Part shown: positions 18,315 through 27,809 of the stretch, piece after piece
Position numbering within the stretch: position 1 is the first letter of the stretch
How the letters are laid out: each line of letters starts with the position of its first letter
Assembly: GCF_900167105.1 (NCBI RefSeq)
Contig: NZ_FUXE01000002.1
Span: 62,001-126,000, forward strand
DNA length: 64,000 bases
Reading direction: 5' to 3'
From: Porphyromonas circumdentaria
GTDB taxonomy: Bacteria > Bacteroidota > Bacteroidia > Bacteroidales > Porphyromonadaceae
Translations under genes and position numbers: made by a program
Notes under the pieces: generated by a model
Databases searched by the model: none
What the model saw: the letters and a program-made list of their open reading frames with translations, nothing else
What the model was told of the DNA's origin: nothing

Positions 18315-20177
18315 ATGAAGCGTTACTTCCGTATAGTAAAACATTATGTTTGGCCTTATAAGGGTTATTTGTGGCTGAGCGTTGTATTAAATATCCTCGC
18401 TGCTCTACTCAATCTTTTGGCATTCTCTCTGATAATGCCCATACTGAAAATACTCTTCGGTCTAAGTGAAACGCATCATCAATATATACCGCTCAGTAGT
18501 ATTCCCTATGAGGGTATCAAAACCGTATCGGAATGGGGTAGCGCGCTGAACAATAACTTTAGTTACTACATAGAGCAGCTAATCTCCTCCTACGGGGCGA
18601 GTACCACTCTCGTAATCCTTTGCCTCTATCTGGTAGGTATGACCCTCCTAAAAGTTAGCGTAACTTATTTCGGCCTATGGAGCCTTATCCCCGTACGTAC
18701 GGGAGTAGTGCGAGACCTGCGCAATAAACTGAATGACAAGATAACCCTCTTACCCATAGCCTTTATGGCAGAGGAACACAAGGGAGATATATTGGCGCGC
18801 ATCTCGGGAGATGTTGGGGATGTCGAGTGGACTATCATCGAAACCTTGGATATGATGATTAAGAATCCAATTCTTTTGCTCATCTACCTCATAGCACTTT
18901 TTACACTAAGTTGGCAGTTAACCCTGTTTGTATTTGTCGTACTTCCCCCAGCTGGGTACATTATGGGAGTAATCGGGCGCAAGCTAAGACGCCAAAGTTT
19001 AATAGGACAAAATATGTGGGGGGCTCTGATGTCTCAGGTAGAAGAGACACTTGGCGGGCTTCGTATCATCAAAGCCTTCCGTGCAGAGGGGAAGATAAGA
19101 GAGCGTTTTCACAAATCCAACGAAGAGTATAAAAACGTTGTAACCAAGGTATATGAGCGTCAACAACTGGCACACCCCGTGAGCGAACTATTAGGAACGA
19201 TAACGATAGCCATTATCTTGTGGTACGGAGGTAGTCTCATATTGGAGGGCACGAGTATGATTTCTGCCCCTACCTTTATCTATTATCTAATCGTCTTCTA
19301 TAGTATTATCAATCCAGCAAAAGAGCTTAGCCGTGCCTCTTACGCCATCCAAAAAGGAATGGCATCTATGGAGCGAATAGAGCGCATATTGGATATTGAC
19401 AACCCAATAAAAACTCCCGATAATCCTAAGCCGCTCTCCTTTGAAAAAGAGATAAAACTGGAGAACGTTTCCTTTAGATACTCTCCCGAGAAATGGATAC
19501 TCAAAGACCTCAACCTAACCATAAAGAAAGGGCAAACGGTGGCTCTCGTTGGGGCTTCAGGGGCTGGCAAAAGTACTTTGGTAGACCTTATTCCCCGATT
19601 TTGGGACGTAACAGAGGGGCGCATTACCATAGATGGAACCGATATTCGTGAGGTAGATTTGGATAGTTTACGTGCTTTGATAGGCAACGTTAATCAAGAG
19701 CCTATCCTCTTTAACGATACTGTTTACAACAACATCGCTTTCTCTCCCGAAGTTGTTACAAAGGAAGAAGTGGAGCATGCGGCTAAAATAGCCAATGCAC
19801 ACGAGTATATAGAAAACCTGTCAGAGGGGTACAATACTAACATTGGGGATAGAGGGTGCCGTTTAAGTGGAGGGGAGAGACAGCGTTTGAGTATAGCACG
19901 TGCCGTCTTGAAAAACCCCTCTATACTGATATTGGACGAAGCGACCTCCTCTCTGGACAACCACTCTGAGCGATTGGTACAGGGGGCTATTGAAAATCTT
20001 CTAAAGGATCGTACCACTATCGTTATAGCTCACCGATTGACCACAATAGTCAATGCCGATGTTATCTGCGTACTGGACAAGGGGCGTATTATAGAGAAAG
20101 GCTCTCATGAGCAGTTGCTCGCTCAAGGGGGAGCCTATTCACGCTTGTATAAACTACAAGCGAGCCAATCGGTATAG
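18315..20177 (+). CDS. MsbA-like ABC exporter (fused membrane and ATPase domains)
   Basis: Half-size ABC transporter, 620 aa from the ATG chosen here, probably a lipid or lipid-linked glycan flippase in the inner membrane. Six hydrophobic segments fill residues 15-320; the nucleotide-binding domain follows with Walker A VGASGAGKST, Q-loop NVNQEPILF, signature LSGGERQRLSIARA, Walker B SILILDEATSSLD and the H-loop IVIAHRLTT. MKRYFRIVKHYVWPYKGYL is a typical MsbA-type beginning. A longer frame extends upstream to 18213 but overlaps the promoter. aroA starts 26 bp after it. Substrate is inferred, not shown. Confidence 0.9.
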   Translation: MKRYFRIVKHYVWPYKGYLWLSVVLNILAALLNLLAFSLIMPILKILFGLSETHHQYIPLSSIPYEGIKTVSEWGSALNNNFSYYIEQLISSYGASTTLVILCLYLVGMTLLKVSVTYFGLWSLIPVRTGVVRDLRNKLNDKITLLPIAFMAEEHKGDILARISGDVGDVEWTIIETLDMMIKNPILLLIYLIALFTLSWQLTLFVFVVLPPAGYIMGVIGRKLRRQSLIGQNMWGALMSQVEETLGGLRIIKAFRAEGKIRERFHKSNEEYKNVVTKVYERQQLAHPVSELLGTITIAIILWYGGSLILEGTSMISAPTFIYYLIVFYSIINPAKELSRASYAIQKGMASMERIERILDIDNPIKTPDNPKPLSFEKEIKLENVSFRYSPEKWILKDLNLTIKKGQTVALVGASGAGKSTLVDLIPRFWDVTEGRITIDGTDIREVDLDSLRALIGNVNQEPILFNDTVYNNIAFSPEVVTKEEVEHAAKIANAHEYIENLSEGYNTNIGDRGCRLSGGERQRLSIARAVLKNPSILILDEATSSLDNHSERLVQGAIENLLKDRTTIVIAHRLTTIVNADVICVLDKGRIIEKGSHEQLLAQGGAYSRLYKLQASQSV

Positions 20178-20203
20178 GGGAGAGAGTTGCGTTGGTACAG
20201 AGC

Positions 20204-21505
20204 ATGGAACCGATTGTTATACAAAACCTCCCTCCCTCCAAGAGCTATGCTAACCGCCTTTTCGTCATGGCTCACTTGGCTGGAGTACTACCCTTTGTCA
20301 AGAAAAAGTTCTTTACACAGTGGCAAAAAGAGCAGATACCCGACGATATACATCTGATGCTCTCAGCTCTTGAGAACATTCCTCAAAAGCGCAACAACTC
20401 CTCAACTTTTTCGGGGAAAAGTATTATAGATGTAGGTGCTGCAGGCACGGTGCTCCGCTTTGTAGTAGCTGTTGCAGCACTTACCACAGAACGCTCCGTT
20501 TTTCTTACGGGTACTCAACGGCTCCGACAACGTCCGTTACTTCCCTTGCTAAATACGCTAACAAATTTAGGGGCTACTATCTCCGAGACGTGGGGCGACA
20601 GCACTGGCAAACAGTCCTATTTAGAAATCTTGCCCGCTTTACACCCTTTGAAAGGAGGAGAGGTGTCAAAAGATTTGGGCAAACAGAGCAGCCAATTCGT
20701 TACCGCTCTTCTTCTCATAGCCCCCTATTTGTCCTCTCCTCTGTTTGTACCGCTACCTCCCGAGGCTCCTAGCAAACCTTACATCGCTATGACACTATCT
20801 ATGATGCGTAAAGCAGGGGCTGTTTTCTCTTTAGAAAAAGAAGGGGTCTACCTCCAAAACAAACCCTATAATCCTCAAGCTATAGTGGCTATGTCGGAAC
20901 AGATAGAGGGAGATTGGAGCGCAGCATCCTATATATATGGTTGGCGAGCCATGCTACCCATCGAAAGGGATATCTTCATACCTCATCTCTCTCCCCTCGA
21001 CGAGCAGGGAGATAAAAGGGTAGAGACTCTCATGCTCCCATTAGGAGTGAAAACGCTCTATAAAGAGGGCGAGGGAATACTATTATTAAAGGAAGATATA
21101 CCTCTATCACCTCTCTACAACCCTATACTAAAGGACTATCCCGATTTATTGCCTGCCCTCTTCGTTACCTCTCTAATGCGCGGCCAGCCCTTTTACTTTG
21201 ATGCCATAGGAGGCGTTCGACTAAAAGAATCAGACCGTCTATCGGCACTTTCCGAAGTGGGTTCTTCACTCGGCTTTCATATCAAAGAGAGCGAAAGCTC
21301 CGTTGCGTGGAGCGGCGAGCAGACACTCCCAAAAGAATTACCACTTGTTCCCACGCTACAAGACCATCGCCTCCCGATGGCTTGGTCTATAGCTATGCTT
21401 CGAGGTTATCCCCTGATTTTTGATGATAGCAGTGTGGTAGGTAAGAGTTACCCCCTATTCTGGAGGGATGCGATGCTTGTAGGGGTGTGTTTATCAAAGA
21501 GATAA
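20204..21505 (+). CDS. aroA: 3-phosphoshikimate 1-carboxyvinyltransferase (EPSP synthase)
   Basis: Sixth step of the shikimate pathway: joins PEP to shikimate-3-phosphate in the cytoplasm. 433 aa from the ATG. Motifs: LPPSKSYANRLFVMA (substrate-binding Lys/Ser), DVGAAGTVLRF, LTGTQRLRQRPL, KQSSQFVTALLLIAP, GDWSAASYIYG, the catalytic region KDYPDLLPAL, LKESDRLSAL and DHRLPMAWSIA. The N-terminus is short, as in Bacteroidota homologues. Probably co-transcribed with the ABC exporter. aroK is also in the window (46845) but unlinked. Confidence 0.93.
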   Translation: MEPIVIQNLPPSKSYANRLFVMAHLAGVLPFVKKKFFTQWQKEQIPDDIHLMLSALENIPQKRNNSSTFSGKSIIDVGAAGTVLRFVVAVAALTTERSVFLTGTQRLRQRPLLPLLNTLTNLGATISETWGDSTGKQSYLEILPALHPLKGGEVSKDLGKQSSQFVTALLLIAPYLSSPLFVPLPPEAPSKPYIAMTLSMMRKAGAVFSLEKEGVYLQNKPYNPQAIVAMSEQIEGDWSAASYIYGWRAMLPIERDIFIPHLSPLDEQGDKRVETLMLPLGVKTLYKEGEGILLLKEDIPLSPLYNPILKDYPDLLPALFVTSLMRGQPFYFDAIGGVRLKESDRLSALSEVGSSLGFHIKESESSVAWSGEQTLPKELPLVPTLQDHRLPMAWSIAMLRGYPLIFDDSSVVGKSYPLFWRDAMLVGVCLSKR

Positions 21506-21527
21506 TTTTCTAATCAGTGATAAATCT

Positions 21528-21535
21528 TATCTTTG
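21528..21535 (+). promoter_or_regulatory. candidate -7 element of the lipoprotein-porG-uppS-bamA run
   Basis: TATCTTTG, a full TAnnTTTG match, 24 nt before the ATG at 21560. It implies a new transcript beginning after aroA and rules out starts upstream of 21545. Confidence 0.5.
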
Positions 21536-21559
21536 TGGACAATTAAGCTGGTAAGCACT

Positions 21560-22942
21560 ATGAGTTTACACTATAAAATATTAAGCAAGATTGCTTCTTG
21601 TTCTCTCTTATGGGGGATGTTCTTTTTGTATGGATGTATCTCTCCTACGGAAATAAAGAATCCCGAGTTGGAATCTGTACAAATAACCGCTTTCCGTATA
21701 GAGGACAAGGACAACCCCGATTTGAAGAATACTTTCTTCTCTATCGACCACCGTAAAGGAGTTATTTATAATGCACATCTTCTACCTAAAGATTTGGCAT
21801 TGGACTCCGTTAAAGTAGTGCTCTCGCGCCATACCGATGCACAACTTAAGTTCATCGTTGCAGGAAAAGAAGAAACTCCTGGGAGCAATGACTCCCTCTC
21901 TTTTGTCGATTGGAAAAAGGGGATAAGCATCCAACTGTCCAATCCCACGAAGGAAATGTTCAAAGAATACAAAGTGGACATCAGAACCTATTCTTACGAT
22001 CCTCAAACTTTCAACTGGCACAGAGCCGAGGGGACTCAATTACCAGCCCTCGCAGACGTAAAAAAGCTCCTCTTAAGAGAGCATCAAGACCAACTCTTCC
22101 TCTTCGTAGGTACAACATCTGGCTCGACAGAGATTTATAAGAGGGGCAAGGAGGCTACAGGTAATTGGCAAAAAATCAACACATCAGGCCTTACTGGTAT
22201 CGTAAAGGATTGTACCATAGCCCCCGATGGGACAGCCTATCTACTAACCGACCACTTCGATTTCCTCGTCTCTTCGGGAGACTTTACTCGATGGTCTTCT
22301 GCTAATATCGGACAGTATATCTTTGCTATATTAGGAGCTTTCACAGAGCCAGGCGAGAAAGTTTCGACCCTTGCTCTTGTACTTAGAGAGGCTCCAGATA
22401 ACAAGTTGCACTTCGGGGTACTAAAGGGGGCAACCTTTAGTAGCGGCGAACCTCTTCCCGCAGACTTCCCTGTAGAGAACTTCTCTCCTCTACATCTCAA
22501 CGTGGCACAGCATCCTATGCTCTTGTTAGTCGGCTCGTCAGCGAAGTCGGGCGTTCTCCAGAAGGCTGCAACATGGACTACAACTTCGGGGTTAGACTGG
22601 TTGCGTCTGCCAACGCAAGAGGAAGAGCAGATGGAAGCAAGCCTACACGCGCCTGCACTTATATATGACAGAGAGCTCGATAGGATATATAGTTTTATCC
22701 CTGCCGACTTTACCACTGCAACTCCACAGATGAAAGTTTACTTCTCAGACAATAAGGGGCTCTCTTGGATGATGGGTAGCGGAGCTCTAATGCTTCCCCC
22801 TGCGGAGTTTGGCATACGCTCTAACAACTTAGTGGGATATATGGGTAAAAACCATACTCTCTATCTTTTTGGAGGGATACTACAGAATGGAACACTCCCT
22901 ACAGATATTTGGAAAGGAACTCCCCGTATTTATACAGAATAG
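21560..22942 (+). CDS. outer-surface/periplasmic lipoprotein, DUF6242-like
   Basis: 460 aa lipoprotein of unknown function. The signal peptide MSLHYKILSKIASCSLLWG ends in the lipobox LYGC, with Cys26 as the lipidated residue. The N-terminal third (to about 150) is an immunoglobulin-like beta domain; the remainder has repeated short blades (LFLFVGTTSGSTEIYKR, LYLFGGILQNG) suggesting a beta-propeller. This layout fits the Bacteroidota DUF6242 family, though I name it from pattern rather than a search. Upstream of porG, where P. gingivalis also has a lipoprotein gene (from memory). ATG at 21560 is preferred because the promoter -7 box covers earlier starts. Confidence 0.8.
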   Translation: MSLHYKILSKIASCSLLWGMFFLYGCISPTEIKNPELESVQITAFRIEDKDNPDLKNTFFSIDHRKGVIYNAHLLPKDLALDSVKVVLSRHTDAQLKFIVAGKEETPGSNDSLSFVDWKKGISIQLSNPTKEMFKEYKVDIRTYSYDPQTFNWHRAEGTQLPALADVKKLLLREHQDQLFLFVGTTSGSTEIYKRGKEATGNWQKINTSGLTGIVKDCTIAPDGTAYLLTDHFDFLVSSGDFTRWSSANIGQYIFAILGAFTEPGEKVSTLALVLREAPDNKLHFGVLKGATFSSGEPLPADFPVENFSPLHLNVAQHPMLLLVGSSAKSGVLQKAATWTTTSGLDWLRLPTQEEEQMEASLHAPALIYDRELDRIYSFIPADFTTATPQMKVYFSDNKGLSWMMGSGALMLPPAEFGIRSNNLVGYMGKNHTLYLFGGILQNGTLPTDIWKGTPRIYTE

Positions 22943-22978
22943 GATAGAATAAGTAACAACTTAATCTATAAGAAAGAC

Positions 22979-23683
22979 GTGACTGCCCTTTTTCGATACA
23001 GTTCTATTTTGCTCATCACTGTGTTAGGTTATTCCGCACAGATGGCTGCGCAAGAGTATCGTTATGAAGTAGGGGTTTCTACGGGAACGGCAAGTTACTT
23101 GGGAGATGCCAATCCGTACAATCCAATAAAGAGTATCGGGGGGAGTTTGAGTGGAACATTTCGCTACAATCACAATTTCAGATTTGCTTTTTCAGGACAC
23201 TTGGACTATTTCTATCTAAGAGGAAACACAAAAGGGTTTAAGGACAACCACTTCCCCAACGGGGCGCAAGCTTCTTTCGCTCTACACGGCACAGGAGTGG
23301 CGGTACGTTCGGAATATAACTTCTATCCCTACAGCGACAAGTTTCCTTTCTTACAAACCCGACGCTTTACGCCCTACATCGCTGCAGGAGCTATGCTCGG
23401 AGTGAGTATGCAACAGGCCTCAATTCACCTCCACCCAGGAGTAAATCTGGGCTTGGGTATTAAATACAAACTCAAGAATCGATTGAATTTAATAGCTTTC
23501 CTCGAGGGGACTCACTTTTTTTCAGATCGATTGGATACCTCTTCACCCTCCTCAAAATTTCTTAGCAATCCTTACAACGTTAATTCGTCTCTATTAAAAG
23601 GTGGCGATGGTATGGTGCGCTTTATGGTGGGCATTTCCTACGAGTTTCAGAAACAAGCTACCAAATGCAATAATGACAAGTAA
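22979..23683 (+). CDS. porG: PorG-like outer-membrane beta-barrel protein (type IX secretion)
   Basis: 234 aa with signal peptide (RYSSILLITVLGYSAQMAAQ) and an eight-strand-type barrel: alternating aromatic strands such as YRYEVGVSTGTASYLGD, RFTPYIAAGAMLG, and a C-terminal strand GMVRFMVGISYEF ending shortly before the stop. The family is DUF6089/PorG, which in P. gingivalis anchors the PorK/PorN ring of the type IX system in the outer membrane. The gene order porG-uppS-bamA-skp-skp matches what I recall from P. gingivalis. The start is GTG at 22979. It overlaps uppS by 11 bp. Confidence 0.8.
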   Translation: MTALFRYSSILLITVLGYSAQMAAQEYRYEVGVSTGTASYLGDANPYNPIKSIGGSLSGTFRYNHNFRFAFSGHLDYFYLRGNTKGFKDNHFPNGAQASFALHGTGVAVRSEYNFYPYSDKFPFLQTRRFTPYIAAGAMLGVSMQQASIHLHPGVNLGLGIKYKLKNRLNLIAFLEGTHFFSDRLDTSSPSSKFLSNPYNVNSSLLKGGDGMVRFMVGISYEFQKQATKCNNDK

Positions 23684-24437
23684 GCAAATAAATAAAGAGT
23701 TAGTTCCTCGTCACGTTGCTATTATAATGGATGGTAACGGACGTTGGGCTGTACGGCAGGGGATGAGCCGTTCCAAAGGGCACTTTGCAGGAGTGGAAGC
23801 ACTACATCGAACCGTTGCCGAAGCAATCAAACAGGGGATAAAATACCTCTCTGTTTATGCTTTTAGCTCTGAAAATTGGCAAAGACCTTCAGAAGAGGTC
23901 GAGGCGTTGATGATTTTAATGGCCGAGAGTTTAGATACTTATGCCGATGAGCTTTCGGCTCAGGGTGTGCGTATTTATCCCATTGGAGATATTATGCGAC
24001 TTCCAGAGAGTACTCGACTCAAACTATTAGATGCCGTAAAGAGAACAGCTAACAATACTACTTTGACCCTATTGGTGGGGTTAAGTTACTCAGCTCGTTG
24101 GGAGATAAACAACGCTTTGCACCAAATGGTACAAGAGATTGAAAAAGGAGAAGTATCTATCTCTTCCCTACTCAATAATCCTACTGCCATAGAACCCTAT
24201 CTTGCCACCAAAGGTATTCCTGACCCTGACTTATTGATACGCACAGGTGGGGAGTTGAGAATTAGCAATTTTCTTCTTTACCAACTGGCATATACAGAGC
24301 TCTTTTTTACCGAAACGTTATGGCCAGACTTCAATGCTACGAGTTTGCAAGAGGCTTTGGATAGCTATGCACATCGTAACAGACGCTTCGGTAAAGTAAC
24401 TCTTGCAAATGAAAATGATAATAAAGAGGAGTATTAA
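23673..24437 (+). CDS. uppS: undecaprenyl diphosphate synthase (isoprenyl transferase)
   Basis: cis-Prenyltransferase making the C55 carrier lipid for peptidoglycan and the polysaccharide locus. 254 aa from MTSKQINKELVPRHVAIIM. Family motifs: IIMDGNGRWA (catalytic Asp), SKGHFAGVEAL, LSVYAFSSENWQRP, and the C-terminal DLLIRTGGELRISNFLLYQ with YTELFFTETLWPDF. A longer frame opens at 23601 but lies inside porG and lacks homology. Overlaps the end of porG. Confidence 0.96.
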   Translation: MTSKQINKELVPRHVAIIMDGNGRWAVRQGMSRSKGHFAGVEALHRTVAEAIKQGIKYLSVYAFSSENWQRPSEEVEALMILMAESLDTYADELSAQGVRIYPIGDIMRLPESTRLKLLDAVKRTANNTTLTLLVGLSYSARWEINNALHQMVQEIEKGEVSISSLLNNPTAIEPYLATKGIPDPDLLIRTGGELRISNFLLYQLAYTELFFTETLWPDFNATSLQEALDSYAHRNRRFGKVTLANENDNKEEY

Positions 24438-24456
24438 TGCCTCTAAGCTATACTTT

Positions 24457-27180
24457 ATGAAGAAAAATAATCTTTTCAAAATACTCTTTCTATCGGGAGT
24501 TTTGGCTGTATCCCCATCTTTTGCACAGGCTCAGCAGGATACAACTAAAAAAGAAACTCCTTCTCCCATTCAAATCGACTATATGCGCCCCGTTAGCCGA
24601 CGCATTGCCGATATTAAGATTGTTGGGGGGGAAGGCTATAATCCCTCCGTACTCATAAGTCTTTCAGGATTAAATGTAGGAGATGTTGTAGAGGTACCTG
24701 GTATTGCTTTCAGCGATGCCGTGCGTCGCTTTATGCGTAATGGGTACTTCGACAATGCCCAAATTATGGTAACAAAGGAGGAGGGGAACAATATTTGGCT
24801 CGAAATACACCTCAAGCAGCGTCCTAAAATTTCTTCGATAAACTATGTAGGTGTTAAGCAATCAGAGCGGAAAGAATTGGAGCAACGTACGGGGCTCCGT
24901 GCAGAGATGCAACTAACACCCAACATCGTTGATAGAACCAAACAGATTATCACCAAGTACTTTGAAGAACAAGGGTATAGCAATATGGCTGTGGAGGTAG
25001 AGCAACAACCTGACCTCTCTCGGCAAAACCACGTTTTGGTCACTGTCAATATCGATAAAAAGAATAAGATAAAGGTTGATCATATTGAGTTCGTCGGGAA
25101 TAAATCTCTATCCGACAATGCTCTTAAAGCCTCTATGAAACAGACCAACGAAGTCTTTGCTCCTTTCAAAAAAGGGAGACTATGGTCAAGTATCGTGGAG
25201 ATATTCAGTCCCAAAAAGTATATCGAAACGGAGTATAAAACCGATTTGGAAAAGCTATTGGCTCGTTATCATGAAGCAGGTTACAGAGATGCAGAGATTA
25301 CTGGACAGGAGGTAACTCCCATGCCTGGCAATGATAAACGAGTGAAGATACGCATCGAAATAGATGAGGGTAAGAAGTATTACATAAAAGACCTTCGATT
25401 TGTTGGGAATACCAAGTATTCCTCTGACTACTTGATGGCAGTCTTAGGCGTCAAAGCGGGAGAACTATACAATCAAAAGAAGTTGGAAGATCGTCTCATC
25501 ACAGATGAAGATGCTGTTTCGAACCTTTACTACAACAATGGTTACATCTTTGCTCATATAGATCCTATTGAGACCCATGTAACCACAGACTCGGTTACAC
25601 TTGATTTGCGTGTCGTAGAAGGACCACAAGCAACCATCAATAAGGTTCTGATAAAGGGGAACGACCTTGTCTACGACAATGTTATACGCAGAGAGCTCTT
25701 TACAAAGCCTGGAAAGCTATTCAGCAAGGAAGACTTGATGACTTCTTGGATGTCTTTGAACCAGCTTAATCAATTCGACCCCGAAAAATCTATCCCTAAA
25801 CCAGTGCCCAATCCCCAAGATGGAACGGTAGATATAGAGTATAATTTAGAAGCAAAGCGAAGTGATAAGTTTGAGCTAAGTTTCGGATGGAGTCAAGCAG
25901 GGCTTATAGCCAGTGTCGGTATTCAATTTACGAACTTCTCCATTTACAATCTCTTCCACCCAAGTATGTACAAGGGTTTTATTCCTCAGGGTGATGGACA
26001 AACATTAGCAGTAAGTGCTACGACCAATGGTCGCTACTACCAGCAGTATAGCATACAGTTTATGGATCCTTGGTTCGGTGGCAAGCGGCCTAATTTCTTC
26101 AGTACCCGTTTATTCTACTCTCGCCAAACTGCTTTAGACACAAAATTCTACAACAACCAAATCGGCTCTATAGGTTACAACCCTTATGGCTACGGCAGTT
26201 ATGGGGGGTATGGAGGCTATGGCTATGGAGGTTATGGGTACGATGGTTATGGCGGATACGGAGGCTATGGAGAGAACACTCTGCTTGAGAAAGCCTATAA
26301 TCCCAACCAATCGCTACAGATCTTAGGGGGTTCTATTACCTATGGGAAGCGACTAAATTGGCCAGACAACTGGTTCCGTTTCACGACTTCGCTCAACTAC
26401 AACTACTATTTACTAAGAGACTGGGTATATGACACCTTTGAGGGTTTCCATGATGGTTCGGCTAACGACCTCAACTTGCAAATAACTTTCTCGCGCTCTT
26501 CAATAGATAATCCTATTTACACGAGAAGAGGTTCAGACTTCTCCCTCTCTGTCTCTGCTACCCCTCCCTACTCTCTATTCGACAAAGTAGATTACTCCAA
26601 TCCCCGCCTACCTTCTGCCGACCGTTATCGTTTCGTGGAATATCATAAGTGGAGATTTTCGGGGAAAGTATTTACCCCTCTGGCTAATCCCCAGACCGTG
26701 CAGTATACACCTGTCTTGATGAATCGTTTCGATATCGGTATACTGGGCTCTTATAACCCCTACAAACGCTCTCCTTTTGGCACTTACTACATGGGGGGAG
26801 ATGGTATGAGTAGCTATGTAGGAGGCTATATGAATGAATCCATCGGTTTGCGTGGGTATCGAAATGGTAGTATTGCAGGGGGCAATTACGACTACGCTAC
26901 AGCCTTTGTTCGCTTGGCAACGGAGCTAAGAGTTCCGATTCTATTCCAAGGTCAAACCAATGTATGGGCTCTTGCTTTCCTCGAAGCGGGAAATGCCTGG
27001 AGCAATATCTCCGACATAAATCCGTTTAACCTGAAACGTTCGGCAGGAGTCGGGGTACGTATTACGTTACCGATGATTGGTCTCTTAGGACTTGACTGGG
27101 GATACGGATTTGACAGACCCGACGGTTCTGCCACACGAGGTGGTAGCAACATACACTTTATACTCGGACAAGAGTTTTAA
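24457..27180 (+). CDS. bamA: outer-membrane assembly factor BamA (Omp85)
   Basis: Inserts beta-barrel proteins into the outer membrane. 907 aa with signal peptide (KNNLFKILFLSGVLAVSPS, cleavage near FAQA). About five POTRA domains fill residues 40-450, followed by a 16-strand barrel that contains the conserved GLRGYRNGSIAGG (the [V/I]RGY loop 6 motif) and ends LDWGYGFDRPDG...HFILGQEF with a terminal aromatic. Odd: a glycine-tyrosine run of about 35 residues (from residue 573; 26173-26274) sits in a predicted barrel loop. Upstream ATGs at 24403 and 24412 overlap uppS and lack a signal peptide. skp genes follow. Confidence 0.95.
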   Translation: MKKNNLFKILFLSGVLAVSPSFAQAQQDTTKKETPSPIQIDYMRPVSRRIADIKIVGGEGYNPSVLISLSGLNVGDVVEVPGIAFSDAVRRFMRNGYFDNAQIMVTKEEGNNIWLEIHLKQRPKISSINYVGVKQSERKELEQRTGLRAEMQLTPNIVDRTKQIITKYFEEQGYSNMAVEVEQQPDLSRQNHVLVTVNIDKKNKIKVDHIEFVGNKSLSDNALKASMKQTNEVFAPFKKGRLWSSIVEIFSPKKYIETEYKTDLEKLLARYHEAGYRDAEITGQEVTPMPGNDKRVKIRIEIDEGKKYYIKDLRFVGNTKYSSDYLMAVLGVKAGELYNQKKLEDRLITDEDAVSNLYYNNGYIFAHIDPIETHVTTDSVTLDLRVVEGPQATINKVLIKGNDLVYDNVIRRELFTKPGKLFSKEDLMTSWMSLNQLNQFDPEKSIPKPVPNPQDGTVDIEYNLEAKRSDKFELSFGWSQAGLIASVGIQFTNFSIYNLFHPSMYKGFIPQGDGQTLAVSATTNGRYYQQYSIQFMDPWFGGKRPNFFSTRLFYSRQTALDTKFYNNQIGSIGYNPYGYGSYGGYGGYGYGGYGYDGYGGYGGYGENTLLEKAYNPNQSLQILGGSITYGKRLNWPDNWFRFTTSLNYNYYLLRDWVYDTFEGFHDGSANDLNLQITFSRSSIDNPIYTRRGSDFSLSVSATPPYSLFDKVDYSNPRLPSADRYRFVEYHKWRFSGKVFTPLANPQTVQYTPVLMNRFDIGILGSYNPYKRSPFGTYYMGGDGMSSYVGGYMNESIGLRGYRNGSIAGGNYDYATAFVRLATELRVPILFQGQTNVWALAFLEAGNAWSNISDINPFNLKRSAGVGVRITLPMIGLLGLDWGYGFDRPDGSATRGGSNIHFILGQEF

Positions 27181-27258
27181 CAACAGAACAATCCAAGACG
27201 ACACAGCTCGTCTTAAAAGCAAAGTATAGAAGTTTCACCCTTTAATAGAAAACGAACA

Positions 27259-27774
27259 ATGAAAAGAATTCTTATTTCACTTATTATTTTCCTCTTTGGT
27301 GGAATGATTTCATTTGCCCAAAAATATGCGCTCGTAGATATGGAATACATCCTGAAGAATATTCCTAACTACGAAATGATGAATGAGCAGTTAGAAACAA
27401 TCTCAAAGAAGTGGCAGCAAGAGGTACAAAAGTTACAGACCGAGGCAGAAACTCTCTACAAAAAATATCAGAGTGATTTGGTGTTCCTTTCTGCCAAACA
27501 AAAGAAAGAGGCCGAAGAGCTCATTGTAAAAAAGGAGCGTGAGGCTACAGAACTACAAACTAAATACTTTGGACCCGAGGGCGAGCTCTACAAGAAACGC
27601 ACCGAAATGATGAAACCTATTCAAGACGAAATTTGGGAAGCTATTAAGGAGATTGCAAAAGCGAATAGTTTTCAGCTTGTATTGGATAGAGGAACCTCTG
27701 GTATTATCTACGCCAATCCTGGTATTGACATTAGCGACCAAGTGCTTAAGAAGATGGGGTATTCAAAAAAATAA
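27259..27774 (+). CDS. periplasmic chaperone Skp/OmpH family (copy 1)
   Basis: 171 aa chaperone that carries unfolded outer-membrane proteins to BAM. Signal peptide KRILISLIIFLFGGMISFAQ, then a beta strand (YALVDMEYILKNIPNY), a long charged coiled coil (residues 40-125) and a C-terminal FQLVLDRGTSGIIYANPGIDISD strand region, as in OmpH. Sits 78 bp after bamA; a 7-bp hairpin (27195-27214) lies between and could reduce read-through. Paralogue of the next gene; P. gingivalis also has two adjacent ompH genes. Confidence 0.9.
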   Translation: MKRILISLIIFLFGGMISFAQKYALVDMEYILKNIPNYEMMNEQLETISKKWQQEVQKLQTEAETLYKKYQSDLVFLSAKQKKEAEELIVKKEREATELQTKYFGPEGELYKKRTEMMKPIQDEIWEAIKEIAKANSFQLVLDRGTSGIIYANPGIDISDQVLKKMGYSKK

Positions 27775-27809
27775 AAAGAAAAGATTTTGAACTAAATAGT
27801 AATAAACAA

